This document shows positions 29,875 to 39,576 of a stretch of DNA of 64,000 nt, one piece after another; position 1 is the first letter of the stretch; each line of letters begins with the position of its first letter. The notes under the pieces are model-generated. The model saw nothing but the letters and a program-made list of their open reading frames with translations, made no database searches and had not been told where the DNA came from. The stretch covers positions 1,746,001 to 1,810,000 of the forward strand of contig NZ_JANZNT010000001.1 of assembly GCF_025153455.1 (NCBI RefSeq), written 5' to 3'. Source of the DNA: Sphingomonas sp. BGYR3 (GTDB lineage: Bacteria > Pseudomonadota > Alphaproteobacteria > Sphingomonadales > Sphingomonadaceae). The translations under genes were made by a program, and so were the position numbers.

Positions 29875-30577
29875 AGCTCAATTCCACGCGCTTGCCATTG
29901 GCAGGCAGGTTCAGCTTGACCGTGTTGAACCGCACTTCGCCATTCGGCTCGATGCTCCGCTGCGGCGGGGCGATCGTCCAGCTATAGACCAGCCGACCCT
30001 GCCCATCGCGCAGGTCCGCCCGGATATCGGGAACGCGCTGCACGCTGCCCGTCGGGTTGGTGACGCGGCCCGAAACGGCGAACAGTTCGCTGCCGCCCGA
30101 CAGCGCGCGCCGGTCGACCGGATCGCTGACCAGACCAAGCGGCGTTTCGGCCGACACGAAATCCAGCCCCATCTGACGCGCAATGCCCGGCGTATCGACA
30201 AACAGGATGCCGATTGTGGCCAACAGCATCAGCGCACCCGCGCCCACCGCCATGGCGGTCCAGCGCTTGGCCGGATTGCGGCGGGGACGAAACGGCGCGC
30301 GATGGGCAAAGGCATCGATCCCCGGCCCCGCTGCACGGGATGGCGCAGCGACTGCCGCTGCGGCAGCAGCCACCGCCGTCGCCGCCGGCATCGCCGGTTG
30401 TGCCGCCGGAGCCGCGATTGCGGGCTGCGGTGCGGCGGCGGGTGCTGGCTGCGTCATGGTCGGCGGCTGAAACCAGCTATGCCGGCATTTCGCGCACCGG
30501 ACCGTGCGCCCTTCCGCACCGATGGCGGCATCGGGAACGAGATAGCGGGTCTGGCATTCGGTGCATTCAATGATCAT
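29858..30577 (-). CDS. Zinc-ribbon (MJ0042) single-span membrane protein
   Basis: A 239-residue protein. The N-terminal MJ0042-type zinc ribbon has four cysteines (C5, C8, C28, C31) in MIIECTECQTRY...VRCAKCRHSWFQPP. A long Ala/Pro linker leads to a transmembrane helix at about residues 108-128 and a C-terminal beta-rich domain resembling DUF3426 (FAVSGRVTNPTGSVQRVPDIR). The topology places the ribbon in the cytoplasm and the beta domain in the periplasm. It diverges from ftsE, an arrangement common in alphaproteobacteria. Function is unknown. Confidence 0.85.
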   Translation of the reverse strand: MIIECTECQTRYLVPDAAIGAEGRTVRCAKCRHSWFQPPTMTQPAPAAAPQPAIAAPAAQPAMPAATAVAAAAAAVAAPSRAAGPGIDAFAHRAPFRPRRNPAKRWTAMAVGAGALMLLATIGILFVDTPGIARQMGLDFVSAETPLGLVSDPVDRRALSGGSELFAVSGRVTNPTGSVQRVPDIRADLRDGQGRLVYSWTIAPPQRSIEPNGEVRFNTVKLNLPANGKRVELSFTGPI

Positions 30578-30746
30578 GGACAGGCCCGGAAACAGTCAGA
30601 CACCGACACGGCGGCGAATGCGCGAATCTAGGCGTTGTCCGATGGTGAAGGCAAGCGAAAGACGCCCGGCTTGAGCCATTCCAGCAACCGTGCGATGGCG
30701 TGTCGCATTGTGGCACGAAAACGGGGAGCGGCGGGACAGCGCGCGA

Positions 30747-31451
30747 ATGGCCAAGATCGTTCAGTTCGAGCAGGTCGGCCTTCGTTACGGCACGGGCGCG
30801 GAAACGCTCAGCGACATCAGTTTCGCCCTGTCGGAAGGCGCGTTCACCTTTGTTACCGGGGCGTCCGGCGCGGGCAAGACGTCGCTGCTGCGCCTGCTCT
30901 ATCTGGCACAGCGGCCGACGCGCGGCGCCATCCGCCTGTTCGGAGAGGATGTGAGCGCGCTGCGCCGCGACCGGCTGCCCGGATTCCGGCGGCGCATCGG
31001 CGTGGTGTTTCAGGATTTCCGGCTGGTCCCGCACCTGTCCGCCTATGACAATATCGCCCTGCCGCTGCGCGTTGCCGGGATGCGCGAGACGGAGATCGAG
31101 GCGCCGGTACGGGAAATGCTGGCCTGGGTCGGGCTGGCCCAGCTTGACCGGGCGACGCCGGAAACCCTGTCGGGCGGCGAGCAGCAGCGCGTGGCAATCG
31201 CCCGCGCGGTGATTTCACGCCCCGAAATCCTGATCGCGGACGAACCGACCGGCAATGTCGATCCAGACATGGCCGAACGGCTGCTCTACCTGTTCGAAAG
31301 CCTGAACCAGATGGGCACCACCGTGGTCGTTGCGACGCACGACTTCCACCTGATCGGCCGGATCCCGCGCGCCGAAATGCTGCGCATCGACAAGGGGCGG
31401 CTGGTCGATCCGTCCGGCCTGTTGCGCCATCCGCCGGGGCGCGGCCTGTGA
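30747..31451 (+). CDS. ftsE: Cell division ATP-binding protein FtsE
   Basis: A 234-residue ABC ATPase partner of FtsX, which at the septum controls peptidoglycan amidases. Walker A GASGAGKTSLL (about 36-46), the LSGGEQQRVAIARA signature, Walker B ILIADEPTGNVD and switch ATHD are all intact. The start is MAKIVQFEQ at 30747. It overlaps ftsX (GTGA) and heads the chain ftsE-ftsX-ydcF-plsC. Confidence 0.95.
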   Translation: MAKIVQFEQVGLRYGTGAETLSDISFALSEGAFTFVTGASGAGKTSLLRLLYLAQRPTRGAIRLFGEDVSALRRDRLPGFRRRIGVVFQDFRLVPHLSAYDNIALPLRVAGMRETEIEAPVREMLAWVGLAQLDRATPETLSGGEQQRVAIARAVISRPEILIADEPTGNVDPDMAERLLYLFESLNQMGTTVVVATHDFHLIGRIPRAEMLRIDKGRLVDPSGLLRHPPGRGL

Positions 31452-32347
31452 AACGGCCCGACCTGTGGCTCCCCTCGCCCGCCGACCGTCGCCTGCTGGA
31501 CGAACGGCACCGCACCCGCGCGATGCTGTGGACCATGGCGATCATGCTGTTCCTGACCACGCTGGCGGCCGCCGCCGGCCTGATGCTGGCGCGCGCGGGC
31601 CAGTCGCTCGACCGGCAGCTGGCCGGCCGGTTGACGGTGCAGCTGATCGAGGGGGATGCGGCGGTACGGGACCGGGCGGCGGCGGACCTTGCCCGTCGGC
31701 TGCGCACCGTGCCCCAGGTCGCCGGCGTCCGGCCGGTCGAGCGCGCGGCGATGGCGCAGCTGCTTCAGCCATGGCTGGGCGATGCCGGGCTGGACCCCGA
31801 TCTGCCATTGCCCGCGATGATCGATGTGGACGTGGCGGGCGGCGATGCAGCGTCAATGGCCGCGGTTGAACTGGCGGTGCGCAGGCTGTCGCCCGGCGCG
31901 CAGGTGGAACGCCATGCCCGCTGGCTGGCGCCGGTGCGGTCGATGTTCCGGCTGCTCGGCTGGCTGGCGCTGGGCATCGTCGTGCTGATGGTGCTGGCAA
32001 CCACGCTGGTCGTGGTGCTGGCCGTCCGGTCGGGGCTGGACACCCACCGGCTGACGATCGACGTGCTGCACCTGCTGGGAGCGATGGACAAGCAGGTCGC
32101 CCGGTTGTTCGAGGCGCGGATCGCGCTCGACACGCTGATCGGCGGGCTGATCGGTTCGGGCGCGGCGGCACTGGTGCTGATCGTCGTGCAGTGGCAGGCA
32201 GCGGCGATGGATTCCGCGATGATCGAGGGCGGCTTGCTGGGTCCGCGCGATGCGCTGGCGCTGATCGCGCTGCCCGTTGCCTTTGGCCTTGCCGCCCTGA
32301 TCGCGGCGCGGATTGCGGTGATGCGCGCGCTGGAGCAGGTGCCATGA
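31448..32347 (+). CDS. ftsX: Cell division protein FtsX
   Basis: A 299-residue permease-like protein with four transmembrane helices (about 25-45, 165-190, 215-245, 265-290) and a periplasmic loop (about 46-160). The family is transport-incompetent and transmits FtsE ATPase state to periplasmic cell-wall hydrolases. A GTG start overlaps the ftsE stop; the stop overlaps the next ATG. The first loop is divergent, as usual. Confidence 0.92.
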   Translation: MKRPDLWLPSPADRRLLDERHRTRAMLWTMAIMLFLTTLAAAAGLMLARAGQSLDRQLAGRLTVQLIEGDAAVRDRAAADLARRLRTVPQVAGVRPVERAAMAQLLQPWLGDAGLDPDLPLPAMIDVDVAGGDAASMAAVELAVRRLSPGAQVERHARWLAPVRSMFRLLGWLALGIVVLMVLATTLVVVLAVRSGLDTHRLTIDVLHLLGAMDKQVARLFEARIALDTLIGGLIGSGAAALVLIVVQWQAAAMDSAMIEGGLLGPRDALALIALPVAFGLAALIAARIAVMRALEQVP

Positions 32348-32895
32348 TGCTCCTTCGCTGGGCCGCACGCCTGATCGCGCTGGCGTTCATCCTGTGGATC
32401 GGCGGCCTTGCATGGTTCCTCGTGTCGTTCGGACAGCCGGCAACGGACGAGCGGACCGACGCGATCGTCGTGGTCACAGGCGCCGCCGGACGGATCGACC
32501 GTGGCCTTGCCCTGATGCGGGCGGGCGAGGCGAAGCGGATGCTGATTTCAGGTGTCGATCCCGATGTCCGCCCGGTCGAGCTGGCCGTGCAATATGGCGC
32601 GCCGACCACGCTGTTCCGCTGCTGCGTCGATCTGGGGCATGAGGCGGTGGATACCCGGTCGAATGCCGATGAAACCCGCGCCTGGGTGCTCTCGCGCCGC
32701 TACCGGTCGGTCCGGCTGGTGACGTCCGACTGGCATATGGCCCGCGCCAGCCTGGAACTGCGCAATTCGCTTGGCCCCGATATTCGCGTGGTCGAGGATC
32801 CGGTGGCAACCAATGCGCCGTTCCGGGCGCTGCTGCGCGAATATCACAAATATGCGGTGCGGCGGCTGGCACTGTTGCTGGGCATTGGCGGCTGA
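32344..32895 (+). CDS. YdcF family protein (DUF218)
   Basis: A 183-residue membrane-anchored protein: one N-terminal helix (about 8-28), then the DUF218 core with DAIVVVTGAAGRIDRGLALMRAGEAKRMLISG and the end motif LVTSDWHMARASLE. Relatives such as SanA and ElyC affect envelope integrity. A cysteine pair (RCC) near residue 99 is unusual. Overlaps ftsX by ATGA and precedes plsC by 3 bases, so it is probably part of a division and envelope operon. Confidence 0.88.
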   Translation: MMLLRWAARLIALAFILWIGGLAWFLVSFGQPATDERTDAIVVVTGAAGRIDRGLALMRAGEAKRMLISGVDPDVRPVELAVQYGAPTTLFRCCVDLGHEAVDTRSNADETRAWVLSRRYRSVRLVTSDWHMARASLELRNSLGPDIRVVEDPVATNAPFRALLREYHKYAVRRLALLLGIGG

Positions 32896-32898
32896 CCC

Positions 32899-33603
32899 AT
32901 GACGATCTGGTTGCGCCACCGCCTGTTCCAGCTGGTTTTCGTCGCCCTGTCCGTGCCGGTCGTGCTGGCCGCGCCGGTCAGCCTGATCTGGGGGCAACGC
33001 GGCCTGATCGTCTATGCCGGGCGCTGGGCGGCGATGGCGCTGGCGATCGCGCGGATCTGTGCCGGCGTCCGCATCCGGATCGAAGGGACGCGGCCCGAGG
33101 GACCGGTGCTCTATGCCATCAAGCACCAGTCGATGCTGGAAACGCTGGTCATGGCCGCGCATTTCGGTGGCCCGGCGATCATCCTGAAACGCGAACTGGC
33201 CGAAATCCCCGTCTGGGGATGGCTGGCCGTCCGCTATGGCTGCATCGTCGCCGACCGCGACGCATCGGCGCGGGCGCTGCGCCACATCATGAAGGAAGGG
33301 CGCGCCGCCGCCGCGCGCGGCCGGTCCATCGCGATTTTCCCGGAAGGGACGCGGGTACAGCCGGGCGAGCAACCGCCGCTGAAATCGGGTTTCGCCGGGT
33401 TGTACAAACTGCTCGACCTGCCCGTCGTGCCGATCGCGGTGGACAGCGGCTATGCCTGGCCGCGCACCGGCCCGCTGCGCGCAGGCACCGTGACGATGCG
33501 GATCGGCGATACCATTCCGGCCGGCCGTTCAAGGGACGCGATCGAGGTTGAGGTGCACCGGGCGATCAACCTGCTCGACCGCCCCGGAACCCTTTCACAC
33601 TAG
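32899..33603 (+). CDS. plsC: 1-acyl-sn-glycerol-3-phosphate acyltransferase (PlsC family)
   Basis: A 234-residue membrane acyltransferase making phosphatidic acid from lysophosphatidic acid. An N-terminal hydrophobic segment (about 8-30) is followed by motif I KHQSMLET, motif III FPEGTR and motif IV PVVPIAVDSG. Motif I is normally HX4D; here the acid is glutamate (HQSMLE), a conservative but notable change. It ends four bases into the converging tyrC stop. Confidence 0.9.
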   Translation: MTIWLRHRLFQLVFVALSVPVVLAAPVSLIWGQRGLIVYAGRWAAMALAIARICAGVRIRIEGTRPEGPVLYAIKHQSMLETLVMAAHFGGPAIILKRELAEIPVWGWLAVRYGCIVADRDASARALRHIMKEGRAAAARGRSIAIFPEGTRVQPGEQPPLKSGFAGLYKLLDLPVVPIAVDSGYAWPRTGPLRAGTVTMRIGDTIPAGRSRDAIEVEVHRAINLLDRPGTLSH

Positions 33604-34505
33604 TCGTGGACCCGTCCGAAATCGGGGCGGGCATCGTCCTGACCCTGTTCCACGATGCCGCGCCGGATATCGCGGGTGCGGCTGAACAGTTCGAACAGCT
33701 CGTCGCCCTTGCCCCAGCGTATGGCGCGCTGCAGCGCCGACAGGTCCTCTGAAAAACGCTGCAGCATTTCCAGCACCGCCTCGCGATTGGCCAGGAACAC
33801 GTCGCGCCACATGGTGGGGTCGCTGGCCGCGATGCGGGTAAAGTCGCGAAAGCCCCCGGCGGAATATTTGATCACCTCGCTACGCGTCACCGCCTCCATG
33901 TCCGACGCCGTGCCGACGATGGTATAGGCGATCAGGTGCGGCAGATGGCTGGTGATCGCCAGCACCCGGTCATGATGTTCGGCATCCATCGTCTCGACAT
34001 CGGCGCCGATACCGCGCCAGAAGGCCGCCAGCCGCTCGACCGCCGTCGGATCGGTGCCCTCGGCCGGGGTCAGGATGCACCACCGCCCCCGGAACAGGGT
34101 GGCAAATCCGGCCTCCGGGCCGCTCTGTTCGGTCCCCGCCACCGGGTGCGCGGGGATGACGATGGCATCCGGCAATGCGTCGACCAGCGCGGCCGCGACG
34201 CTCGCCTTGCACGATCCCACATCGCTGACGATCGCGCCGGGCGACAGGCCGGGGGCCAGCGCCCGCGCCGCATCGCCCATCGCGCCGACCGGCACGCACA
34301 GCACGATCAGGTCCGCGCCCGCCACCGCTTCGGCCGGATCGTCGATCACATCGCACAGGCCGATGGCCCGTGCCCGGTCGCGCACGCCCGCATCCCTGTC
34401 ATGCCCGGTCACCCGCACGTCCGGCAGCATCGCGGCCGTCGCCCGCGCGATGGACGCGCCGATCAGACCCAGCCCGATGATGGCGACCGAACGGACCGCG
34501 CTCAT
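33600..34505 (-). CDS. tyrC: Prephenate/arogenate (cyclohexadienyl) dehydrogenase
   Basis: A 301-residue NAD(P)-dependent dehydrogenase of tyrosine synthesis. Rossmann motif [10 protein letters not shown] (about 11-20), the substrate-binding [14 protein letters not shown], and [12 protein letters not shown] with the catalytic His are visible. It is downstream of, and overlaps by ATGA, a hisC-type aminotransferase, the arrangement described in Zymomonas mobilis (hisH-tyrC), where the dehydrogenase accepts both prephenate and arogenate. Confidence 0.92.
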   Translation of the reverse strand: MSAVRSVAIIGLGLIGASIARATAAMLPDVRVTGHDRDAGVRDRARAIGLCDVIDDPAEAVAGADLIVLCVPVGAMGDAARALAPGLSPGAIVSDVGSCKASVAAALVDALPDAIVIPAHPVAGTEQSGPEAGFATLFRGRWCILTPAEGTDPTAVERLAAFWRGIGADVETMDAEHHDRVLAITSHLPHLIAYTIVGTASDMEAVTRSEVIKYSAGGFRDFTRIAASDPTMWRDVFLANREAVLEMLQRFSEDLSALQRAIRWGKGDELFELFSRTRDIRRGIVEQGQDDARPDFGRVHD

Positions 34506-35599
34506 CCCGCCGTCACGATCTCGCGCAGCGCAGCGGCCACGCCGCGCGTCTCATCCTCGGTCCCGATCGAGATGCGCAGGCCATGGGGCAGCCCCTGGCC
34601 GGGCAGCCAGCGGACGATATAGCCCCGCTCCATCAGCGCGTGATACGCGACCTCTGCCGTCACCGCGCCTTCGAACAGAACCAGGATGAAGTTGCACCAG
34701 CTTGGCACCAGGCGAAGGCCGTGATTGCCCATCGCCGCAATCTCTCCCTCCAGCCAGCTGCGCCACCGGGCATTGTGATCGCGGCTGTGCGCGACGAAAT
34801 CCTGATCCTTCAGCGCGGCGATGGCGGCCATCTGGCCCGCCGTGGTCACGTTGAACGGTGCCCGGATGCGGTGCATCGCGCCGATCGCCTCGGCCGAACC
34901 ATAGCCCCAGCCGATGCGTTCCGCGGCCAGGCCGTAAATCTTGGAAAAGGTCCGCGTGACGATGACATTGGGCAGCGTCCGGGCCATTTCCAGGCCCAGA
35001 TCGTCCTCCTCCGCCGACAGATATTCGGCATAGGCCTGATCGATCACCAGCATCACGTCACCGGGCAGGCCTGCGTGCAGCCGGGCGATTTCCTCGCGCG
35101 GGGCAAAAGTGCCGGTCGGGTTGTTGGGGTTGGCGATATAGACGATGCGGGTGCGCGGGCTGACACAGGCCAGGATCGCGTCCACATCAGTCGCATAATC
35201 CTTGTCCGGTGCGATGACGGGCGTTGCGCCCACGCGCCGGGCGGCGATTTCATAGACGGAAAATCCGTAGCGGACGAAAATCACCTCATCCCCGGGCCCG
35301 GCATAGGCCCCGGCAACCAGATGCAGCACCTCGTCCGACCCGGTGCCATAGATGACGCGGGCGGGGTCGAGGCCATGGGCCTCGGCAATCGCCTCGCGCA
35401 ACCCGGCGGCGCTGGCGTCGGGATAGCGGGCCAGGCTGGTCCGCCCCGCCTCGAACGCCACCTCCGCATGGGGCGAACAGCCCAGCGGATTTTCGTTGGA
35501 CGAAAGTTTGGCGGCAACGGTGCCGCTGTCGGTCTTGGACTTGCCCGGCACATAGGGGGCGATGTCCATGATCCACGGTTTGGGCATGGGAGCGTTCAT
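34502..35599 (-). CDS. hisC: Histidinol-phosphate/aromatic aminotransferase
   Basis: A 365-residue PLP-dependent class I/II aminotransferase. The PLP lysine is in [20 protein letters not shown], and NPNNPTGT supplies the aromatic ring contact. It starts [11 protein letters not shown]. Because it is translationally coupled to tyrC rather than to histidine genes, a broad role transaminating imidazole-acetol phosphate and aromatic keto acids is likely. The metX gene diverges upstream. Confidence 0.92.
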   Translation of the reverse strand: MNAPMPKPWIMDIAPYVPGKSKTDSGTVAAKLSSNENPLGCSPHAEVAFEAGRTSLARYPDASAAGLREAIAEAHGLDPARVIYGTGSDEVLHLVAGAYAGPGDEVIFVRYGFSVYEIAARRVGATPVIAPDKDYATDVDAILACVSPRTRIVYIANPNNPTGTFAPREEIARLHAGLPGDVMLVIDQAYAEYLSAEEDDLGLEMARTLPNVIVTRTFSKIYGLAAERIGWGYGSAEAIGAMHRIRAPFNVTTAGQMAAIAALKDQDFVAHSRDHNARWRSWLEGEIAAMGNHGLRLVPSWCNFILVLFEGAVTAEVAYHALMERGYIVRWLPGQGLPHGLRISIGTEDETRGVAAALREIVTAG

Positions 35600-35688
35600 G
35601 GCCGGGGGCCATGGCGCAGCTTGGCCGGGATGGCAAGGCGCGCCGTCCTGCTTGCGCCGCGCACTGGCTGGCCCTACTTCCGCGACCG

Positions 35689-36807
35689 ATGTCAGACGAT
35701 GCACGGCCCGGCTCCAGCCCAACTGCGATCCTGCCCGGACCGCTCGTGCTCGATTCGGGTGCGCAGCTGGCGCCCGTCGAAATCGCGTATCAGACCTATG
35801 GCACGCTGAACGCCGATCGTTCCAACGCCATTCTGATCTGCCATGCGCTGACCGGTGATCATCATGTTGCATCGACCCACCCCGTCACCGGCAAGCCCGG
35901 TTGGTGGACGCGGATGATCGGGCCGGGCAAGCCGATTGATCCCGCGCATCATTTCGTCATCTGCACCAATGTGCTGGGCAGTTGCATGGGCTCGTCCGGT
36001 CCGGCGACGATCAATCCGGCAACGGGCCGCCCCTGGGGCATGGGCTTTCCGGTCATCACCATCCGCGACATGGTGCGGGCACAGGCGATGCTGCTCGATC
36101 ATCTGGGCATCGGCACGCTGAAGGCCGTGGTCGGCGGGTCGATGGGCGGGATGCAGGCGTTGAGCTGGGCCGCGACGTTCCCCGACCGGGTCCGCTCGGC
36201 CGTCATCATCGCATCGACCGCGCGCCATTCGGCCCAGAACATCGCGTTTCACGAGGTCGGGCGACAGGCGATCATGGCCGATCCCAACTGGCGCGGCGGC
36301 GATTATTATGGCGCGGGTCAGCCGCCCGCCGCCGGCCTGGCCGTGGCGCGGATGGCGGCGCACATCACCTATCTGTCGGAAGCGGGGCTGACCGCAAAAT
36401 TCGGCCGCAAGCTGCAGGCGCGGGAAAGCAAGACCTTCGGCTTCGACGCGGATTTTCAGGTGGAAAGCTATCTGCGGCATCAGGGCCTGGCCTTTACCGA
36501 CCGGTTCGATGCCAACAGCTATCTCTACATCACCCGTGCGCTGGATTATTTCGACCTGGCCGAGGAACATGGCGGCCTGCTCGCCAATGCGTTCAAGGGG
36601 ACGCGGACCCGGTTCTGCGTGGTCAGTTTCGATACCGACTGGCTGTATCCCACCGCCGAATCCCGCGCGATCGTCCATGCCCTGCACGCCGCCGGGGCAG
36701 AGGCCAGCTTTGTCGAGCTGTCCAGCCCGTTCGGCCATGACGCATTCCTGCTGGATGCGCCGGAAATGAACCAGGTGGTGGCGGGCTTTCTGGGGAATGG
36801 CCGATGA
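35689..36807 (+). CDS. metX: Homoserine O-acetyltransferase
   Basis: A 372-residue alpha/beta hydrolase that activates homoserine for methionine synthesis. The nucleophile serine is in [13 protein letters not shown], the acid in SFDTDWLYP and the histidine in [19 protein letters not shown] near residue 50 completes the family pattern. Start [10 protein letters not shown] at 35689. The stop overlaps metW by ATGA. The enzyme may use succinyl-CoA, as in some alphaproteobacteria. No SAM riboswitch was recognised in the leader. Confidence 0.93.
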   Translation: MSDDARPGSSPTAILPGPLVLDSGAQLAPVEIAYQTYGTLNADRSNAILICHALTGDHHVASTHPVTGKPGWWTRMIGPGKPIDPAHHFVICTNVLGSCMGSSGPATINPATGRPWGMGFPVITIRDMVRAQAMLLDHLGIGTLKAVVGGSMGGMQALSWAATFPDRVRSAVIIASTARHSAQNIAFHEVGRQAIMADPNWRGGDYYGAGQPPAAGLAVARMAAHITYLSEAGLTAKFGRKLQARESKTFGFDADFQVESYLRHQGLAFTDRFDANSYLYITRALDYFDLAEEHGGLLANAFKGTRTRFCVVSFDTDWLYPTAESRAIVHALHAAGAEASFVELSSPFGHDAFLLDAPEMNQVVAGFLGNGR

Positions 36808-37394
36808 CGGCGCTGCGCCCCGACCTTGCCGTCATCGCCGACAATGTGGCGCCGGGTGCCCGTGTGTTGGATGTCGGGTGCGGCGACGGACAGTTGATGG
36901 CGGCGATGCGCGATGCGCGCGGGGTCAACGCGCGCGGGCTTGAACTGGATGCCGCCAATGTCGCCGCCGCGATCGGCCGCGGCCTGTCGGTGGTACAGGG
37001 CGATGCCGATACCGACCTTGCCGGCTATCCCGACCAGAGTTTCGATTACGCGATCCTCAGCCAGACATTGCAGACGACGCGCCGGCCCGACCGGGTGCTG
37101 GACGAACTGCTGCGCATCGGTGCGCGCGCTTTCGTCAGCTTTCCCAATTTCGCGCATTGGCGGATGCGCCTGTTCCTGCTTCGCCATGGCCGGATGCCGG
37201 TGACGCGGGCGCTGCCCGCGCAATGGTATGACACGCCCAATATCCACCATTTGTCGGTCGATGATTTCCGCGCTTTTCTGGACGAGCGGCAGATCACGAT
37301 CGAGGGCGCCTGGTATCTGACTGACGGTCAGCTGCGTTCGCCCTGGGCGGCGAACTGGACGGCGCAGCACGCGGTGTTCCTGTTGCGGCGCTAG
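36804..37394 (+). CDS. metW: Methionine biosynthesis protein MetW
   Basis: A 196-residue SAM-methyltransferase-fold protein that works with MetX in homoserine acylation. Motif I is [12 protein letters not shown] (about 22-33), followed by [11 protein letters not shown] and [14 protein letters not shown], diagnostic for MetW, and [15 protein letters not shown]. It is coupled to metX. The 3' end overlaps nudC by four bases, tail to tail. Confidence 0.95.
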   Translation: MTALRPDLAVIADNVAPGARVLDVGCGDGQLMAAMRDARGVNARGLELDAANVAAAIGRGLSVVQGDADTDLAGYPDQSFDYAILSQTLQTTRRPDRVLDELLRIGARAFVSFPNFAHWRMRLFLLRHGRMPVTRALPAQWYDTPNIHHLSVDDFRAFLDERQITIEGAWYLTDGQLRSPWAANWTAQHAVFLLRR

Positions 37395-38266
37395 GCCCCG
37401 GCAATCCAGGCGGTCATCAGCGTGTGCGCGATGGCATAGGGCGGCGCGGGGATGAACGCAGCATCATCGGCTCCCGCCAGCGCGGCGGAAACCTCGTCCC
37501 GGGTGAACCAGCGCGCCTGTTCCAGCTCGTTGGCGTCGATCGTGATTGCCTCGTCCAGCGCCTTGCCGATGCACGCGATCATCAGCGATGACGGGAACGG
37601 CCAGGGCTGGCTGGCGATATAGCGGACCGCGCCGACGCTGATGCCCGCTTCCTCCATCGTTTCGCGCCGCACCGCTTCCTCGATCGTCTCGCCCACCTCG
37701 ACAAATCCGGCCAGCGCCGACCACCGGCCCGGGGGCCAGCTGGGCTGGCGGCCAAGCAGCACCCGGTCGCCGCGTTCGGCCAGCATGATGACGACGGGAT
37801 CGGTGCGCGGATAATGTTCCGCCCCGCAAGCGGAACAGGCGCGCATCCATCCCGCCCGCGCCATATCGTTCGCCTGCCCGCAATTGGCGCAGAACCCGTG
37901 CCGCCGATGCCAGTCGATCAGGCTGCGGGCGACGGCATAGACCGCCGCTTCCTCATGCCGCATCTCGCCCAGCAATGCGGTCAGCGTGGGCGACCGGCCG
38001 AACGCCGCCGGATCGTCGGTGCGCGCGGCGGCAAAGTGCGCAATGCCGTCGCGGATCCCCAGCAGCAGCGGCTGCGCATCCGCCGCCAGCGTGGCAATCC
38101 CGTCCCAGACCAGCCGCCCCGCCCCGTCCAGTTCCGGCTCCAGCGCGGTCAGCCGCAACAGGCGCGATGCGGGATCGGCCAGCATCGCGGCCACCCGCTC
38201 CGGCTGCTGGCGCAGGGCATCGGCGCGGTCCAGCCAGCCGCCGCTAAATCCGGGCTGCGGAATCAC
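37391..38266 (-). CDS. nudC: NAD(+) diphosphatase NudC
   Basis: A 291-residue Nudix enzyme hydrolysing NAD(H), and in E. coli also removing NAD caps from RNA. It has a zinc ribbon (FCANCGQ and ACSACG), the Nudix box GFVEVGETIEEAVRRETMEEAG (about 193-214), and the NADH-specific SQPWPFPSSLM. The start is GTG, overlapping the stop of the serine hydrolase by GTGA. So mutY, the hydrolase and nudC form an overlapping transcript. Confidence 0.94.
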   Translation of the reverse strand: MIPQPGFSGGWLDRADALRQQPERVAAMLADPASRLLRLTALEPELDGAGRLVWDGIATLAADAQPLLLGIRDGIAHFAAARTDDPAAFGRSPTLTALLGEMRHEEAAVYAVARSLIDWHRRHGFCANCGQANDMARAGWMRACSACGAEHYPRTDPVVIMLAERGDRVLLGRQPSWPPGRWSALAGFVEVGETIEEAVRRETMEEAGISVGAVRYIASQPWPFPSSLMIACIGKALDEAITIDANELEQARWFTRDEVSAALAGADDAAFIPAPPYAIAHTLMTAWIAGA

Positions 38267-39576
38267 TTGGCGGCGATGTCGGCGTAAACAGCCTTGGTCG
38301 CTTCATCGCGCAGCGGCCATTTGTCGCTGGGGAAATAATTGACCATGATCGTGCCGCGCACGCCGTTCTTCGGATCGACCCAGGCAACGGTGCCCGCCGC
38401 CCCGCCCCAGCCATAAGTGCCGGCGCCCGCGCCGCCCGCCTTGTCGGCCAGATAGACGCTGCCGCCCGCGCCATAGCCCATGGTCGCCGCCGCGCGGTCG
38501 CCCCCGGTATTGGCCGCTGCCCGTTCGTAATCGACGCCCGGCGGCAACAGATTGGACATCGCCAGTTCCGCCGTCTCGCGCTTCATCACGCGGGCACCGT
38601 CCAGCTCGCCCTTGTTCTGCAGCATATGCAGGAACCGGTCATAATCGCGCGCCGACATGACCAGGCCCGCGCCGCCATAGGGAAATTCCGGCGCACGGGT
38701 CCACAGCGATCCAATGCCCGGATCGACCGGAATCCGGTTGTCCCCGACAAAGGTGTAGTTGGTGGCCAGCCGCGACGCCGCGCTTTCCGGGACCGTCCAG
38801 AAGCTTGACGTCATCTTCAGCGGATCGAACAATCGCGTCTGGACAAAGCGGTCGAACGGCATCCCGCTCGCCTTTTCGATCACCGCGCCCAGCACATCCA
38901 GGCTGATCGAATAGCTCCACACCGTCCCCGGTTCAGCGATCAGCGGCGCGCTGGCAACGCGGCGGGCGAATTCCTGAAGGCTGTCGGGCCGGGCGGCGGC
39001 CATCTGCGCTTCCATCTGCACATTGACCGCCGCAGGCAGCAGCCCCAGCCGGTTATATTCGTTCAGCAACGGGCCGGTGGTGACGATGGAATAGCCCAGC
39101 CCGGCGGTGTGGGTCAGCAGGTGACGCACGGTGATCGGCGTCTTTGCCGGCCGGCTGTCCAGGCTCTTGGCCGGATCGGTCAGCACCTTCATCTGCGCGA
39201 ATTCGGGCAGCACCTCGGCAATCGGCTGATCCAGGCGCAGCTTGCCTTCCTCGATCAGGATCATCGCCGCCATCGCCGTTACCGGCTTGGTCATGGAATA
39301 AACGCGCCACAGGCTGTCGGGCGTTGCCGCCGGCGCATTGGGATCGTCGGCAAGCTTGCCCGCGCTGATGAACGTCGTCGGCGCATTGCCGACCCCGATC
39401 GCCATCGCGATGCCCGGCGTCTTGTTTTCCGCGACATACCGGCGCGCCAGGGCGTCCAGACCGGACAGGTCAGCCGATGCACTGGCCGGTGCAACGGGGG
39501 GCGCGGCCGGTTCCGACATCACCGGGGCACAGGCAATGCTGCTCAGCGCCAGCATCAGGATCAACCGCTTCATCAT
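38263..39576 (-). CDS. Serine hydrolase (beta-lactamase/esterase family) lipoprotein
   Basis: A 437-residue exported class C beta-lactamase-like protein. The lipobox is LSSIAC (C15). The nucleophile SxxK is YSMTKPV, the tyrosine motif reads YSIS rather than YSN, and GWGGAAGT replaces the K-T-G box. These changes suggest an esterase or peptidase rather than a true beta-lactamase. Start MMKRLILM has AAGGAACGG upstream and overlaps the mutY stop. Its location between two nucleotide-damage genes is unexplained. Confidence 0.9.
   Translation of the reverse strand: MMKRLILMLALSSIACAPVMSEPAAPPVAPASASADLSGLDALARRYVAENKTPGIAMAIGVGNAPTTFISAGKLADDPNAPAATPDSLWRVYSMTKPVTAMAAMILIEEGKLRLDQPIAEVLPEFAQMKVLTDPAKSLDSRPAKTPITVRHLLTHTAGLGYSIVTTGPLLNEYNRLGLLPAAVNVQMEAQMAAARPDSLQEFARRVASAPLIAEPGTVWSYSISLDVLGAVIEKASGMPFDRFVQTRLFDPLKMTSSFWTVPESAASRLATNYTFVGDNRIPVDPGIGSLWTRAPEFPYGGAGLVMSARDYDRFLHMLQNKGELDGARVMKRETAELAMSNLLPPGVDYERAAANTGGDRAAATMGYGAGGSVYLADKAGGAGAGTYGWGGAAGTVAWVDPKNGVRGTIMVNYFPSDKWPLRDEATKAVYADIAAK

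Noticed and set aside
35600..35688. Possible SAM-II riboswitch ahead of metX
   Set aside because: The 89-base leader is GC-rich and lacks the conserved SAM-II pseudoknot sequences.
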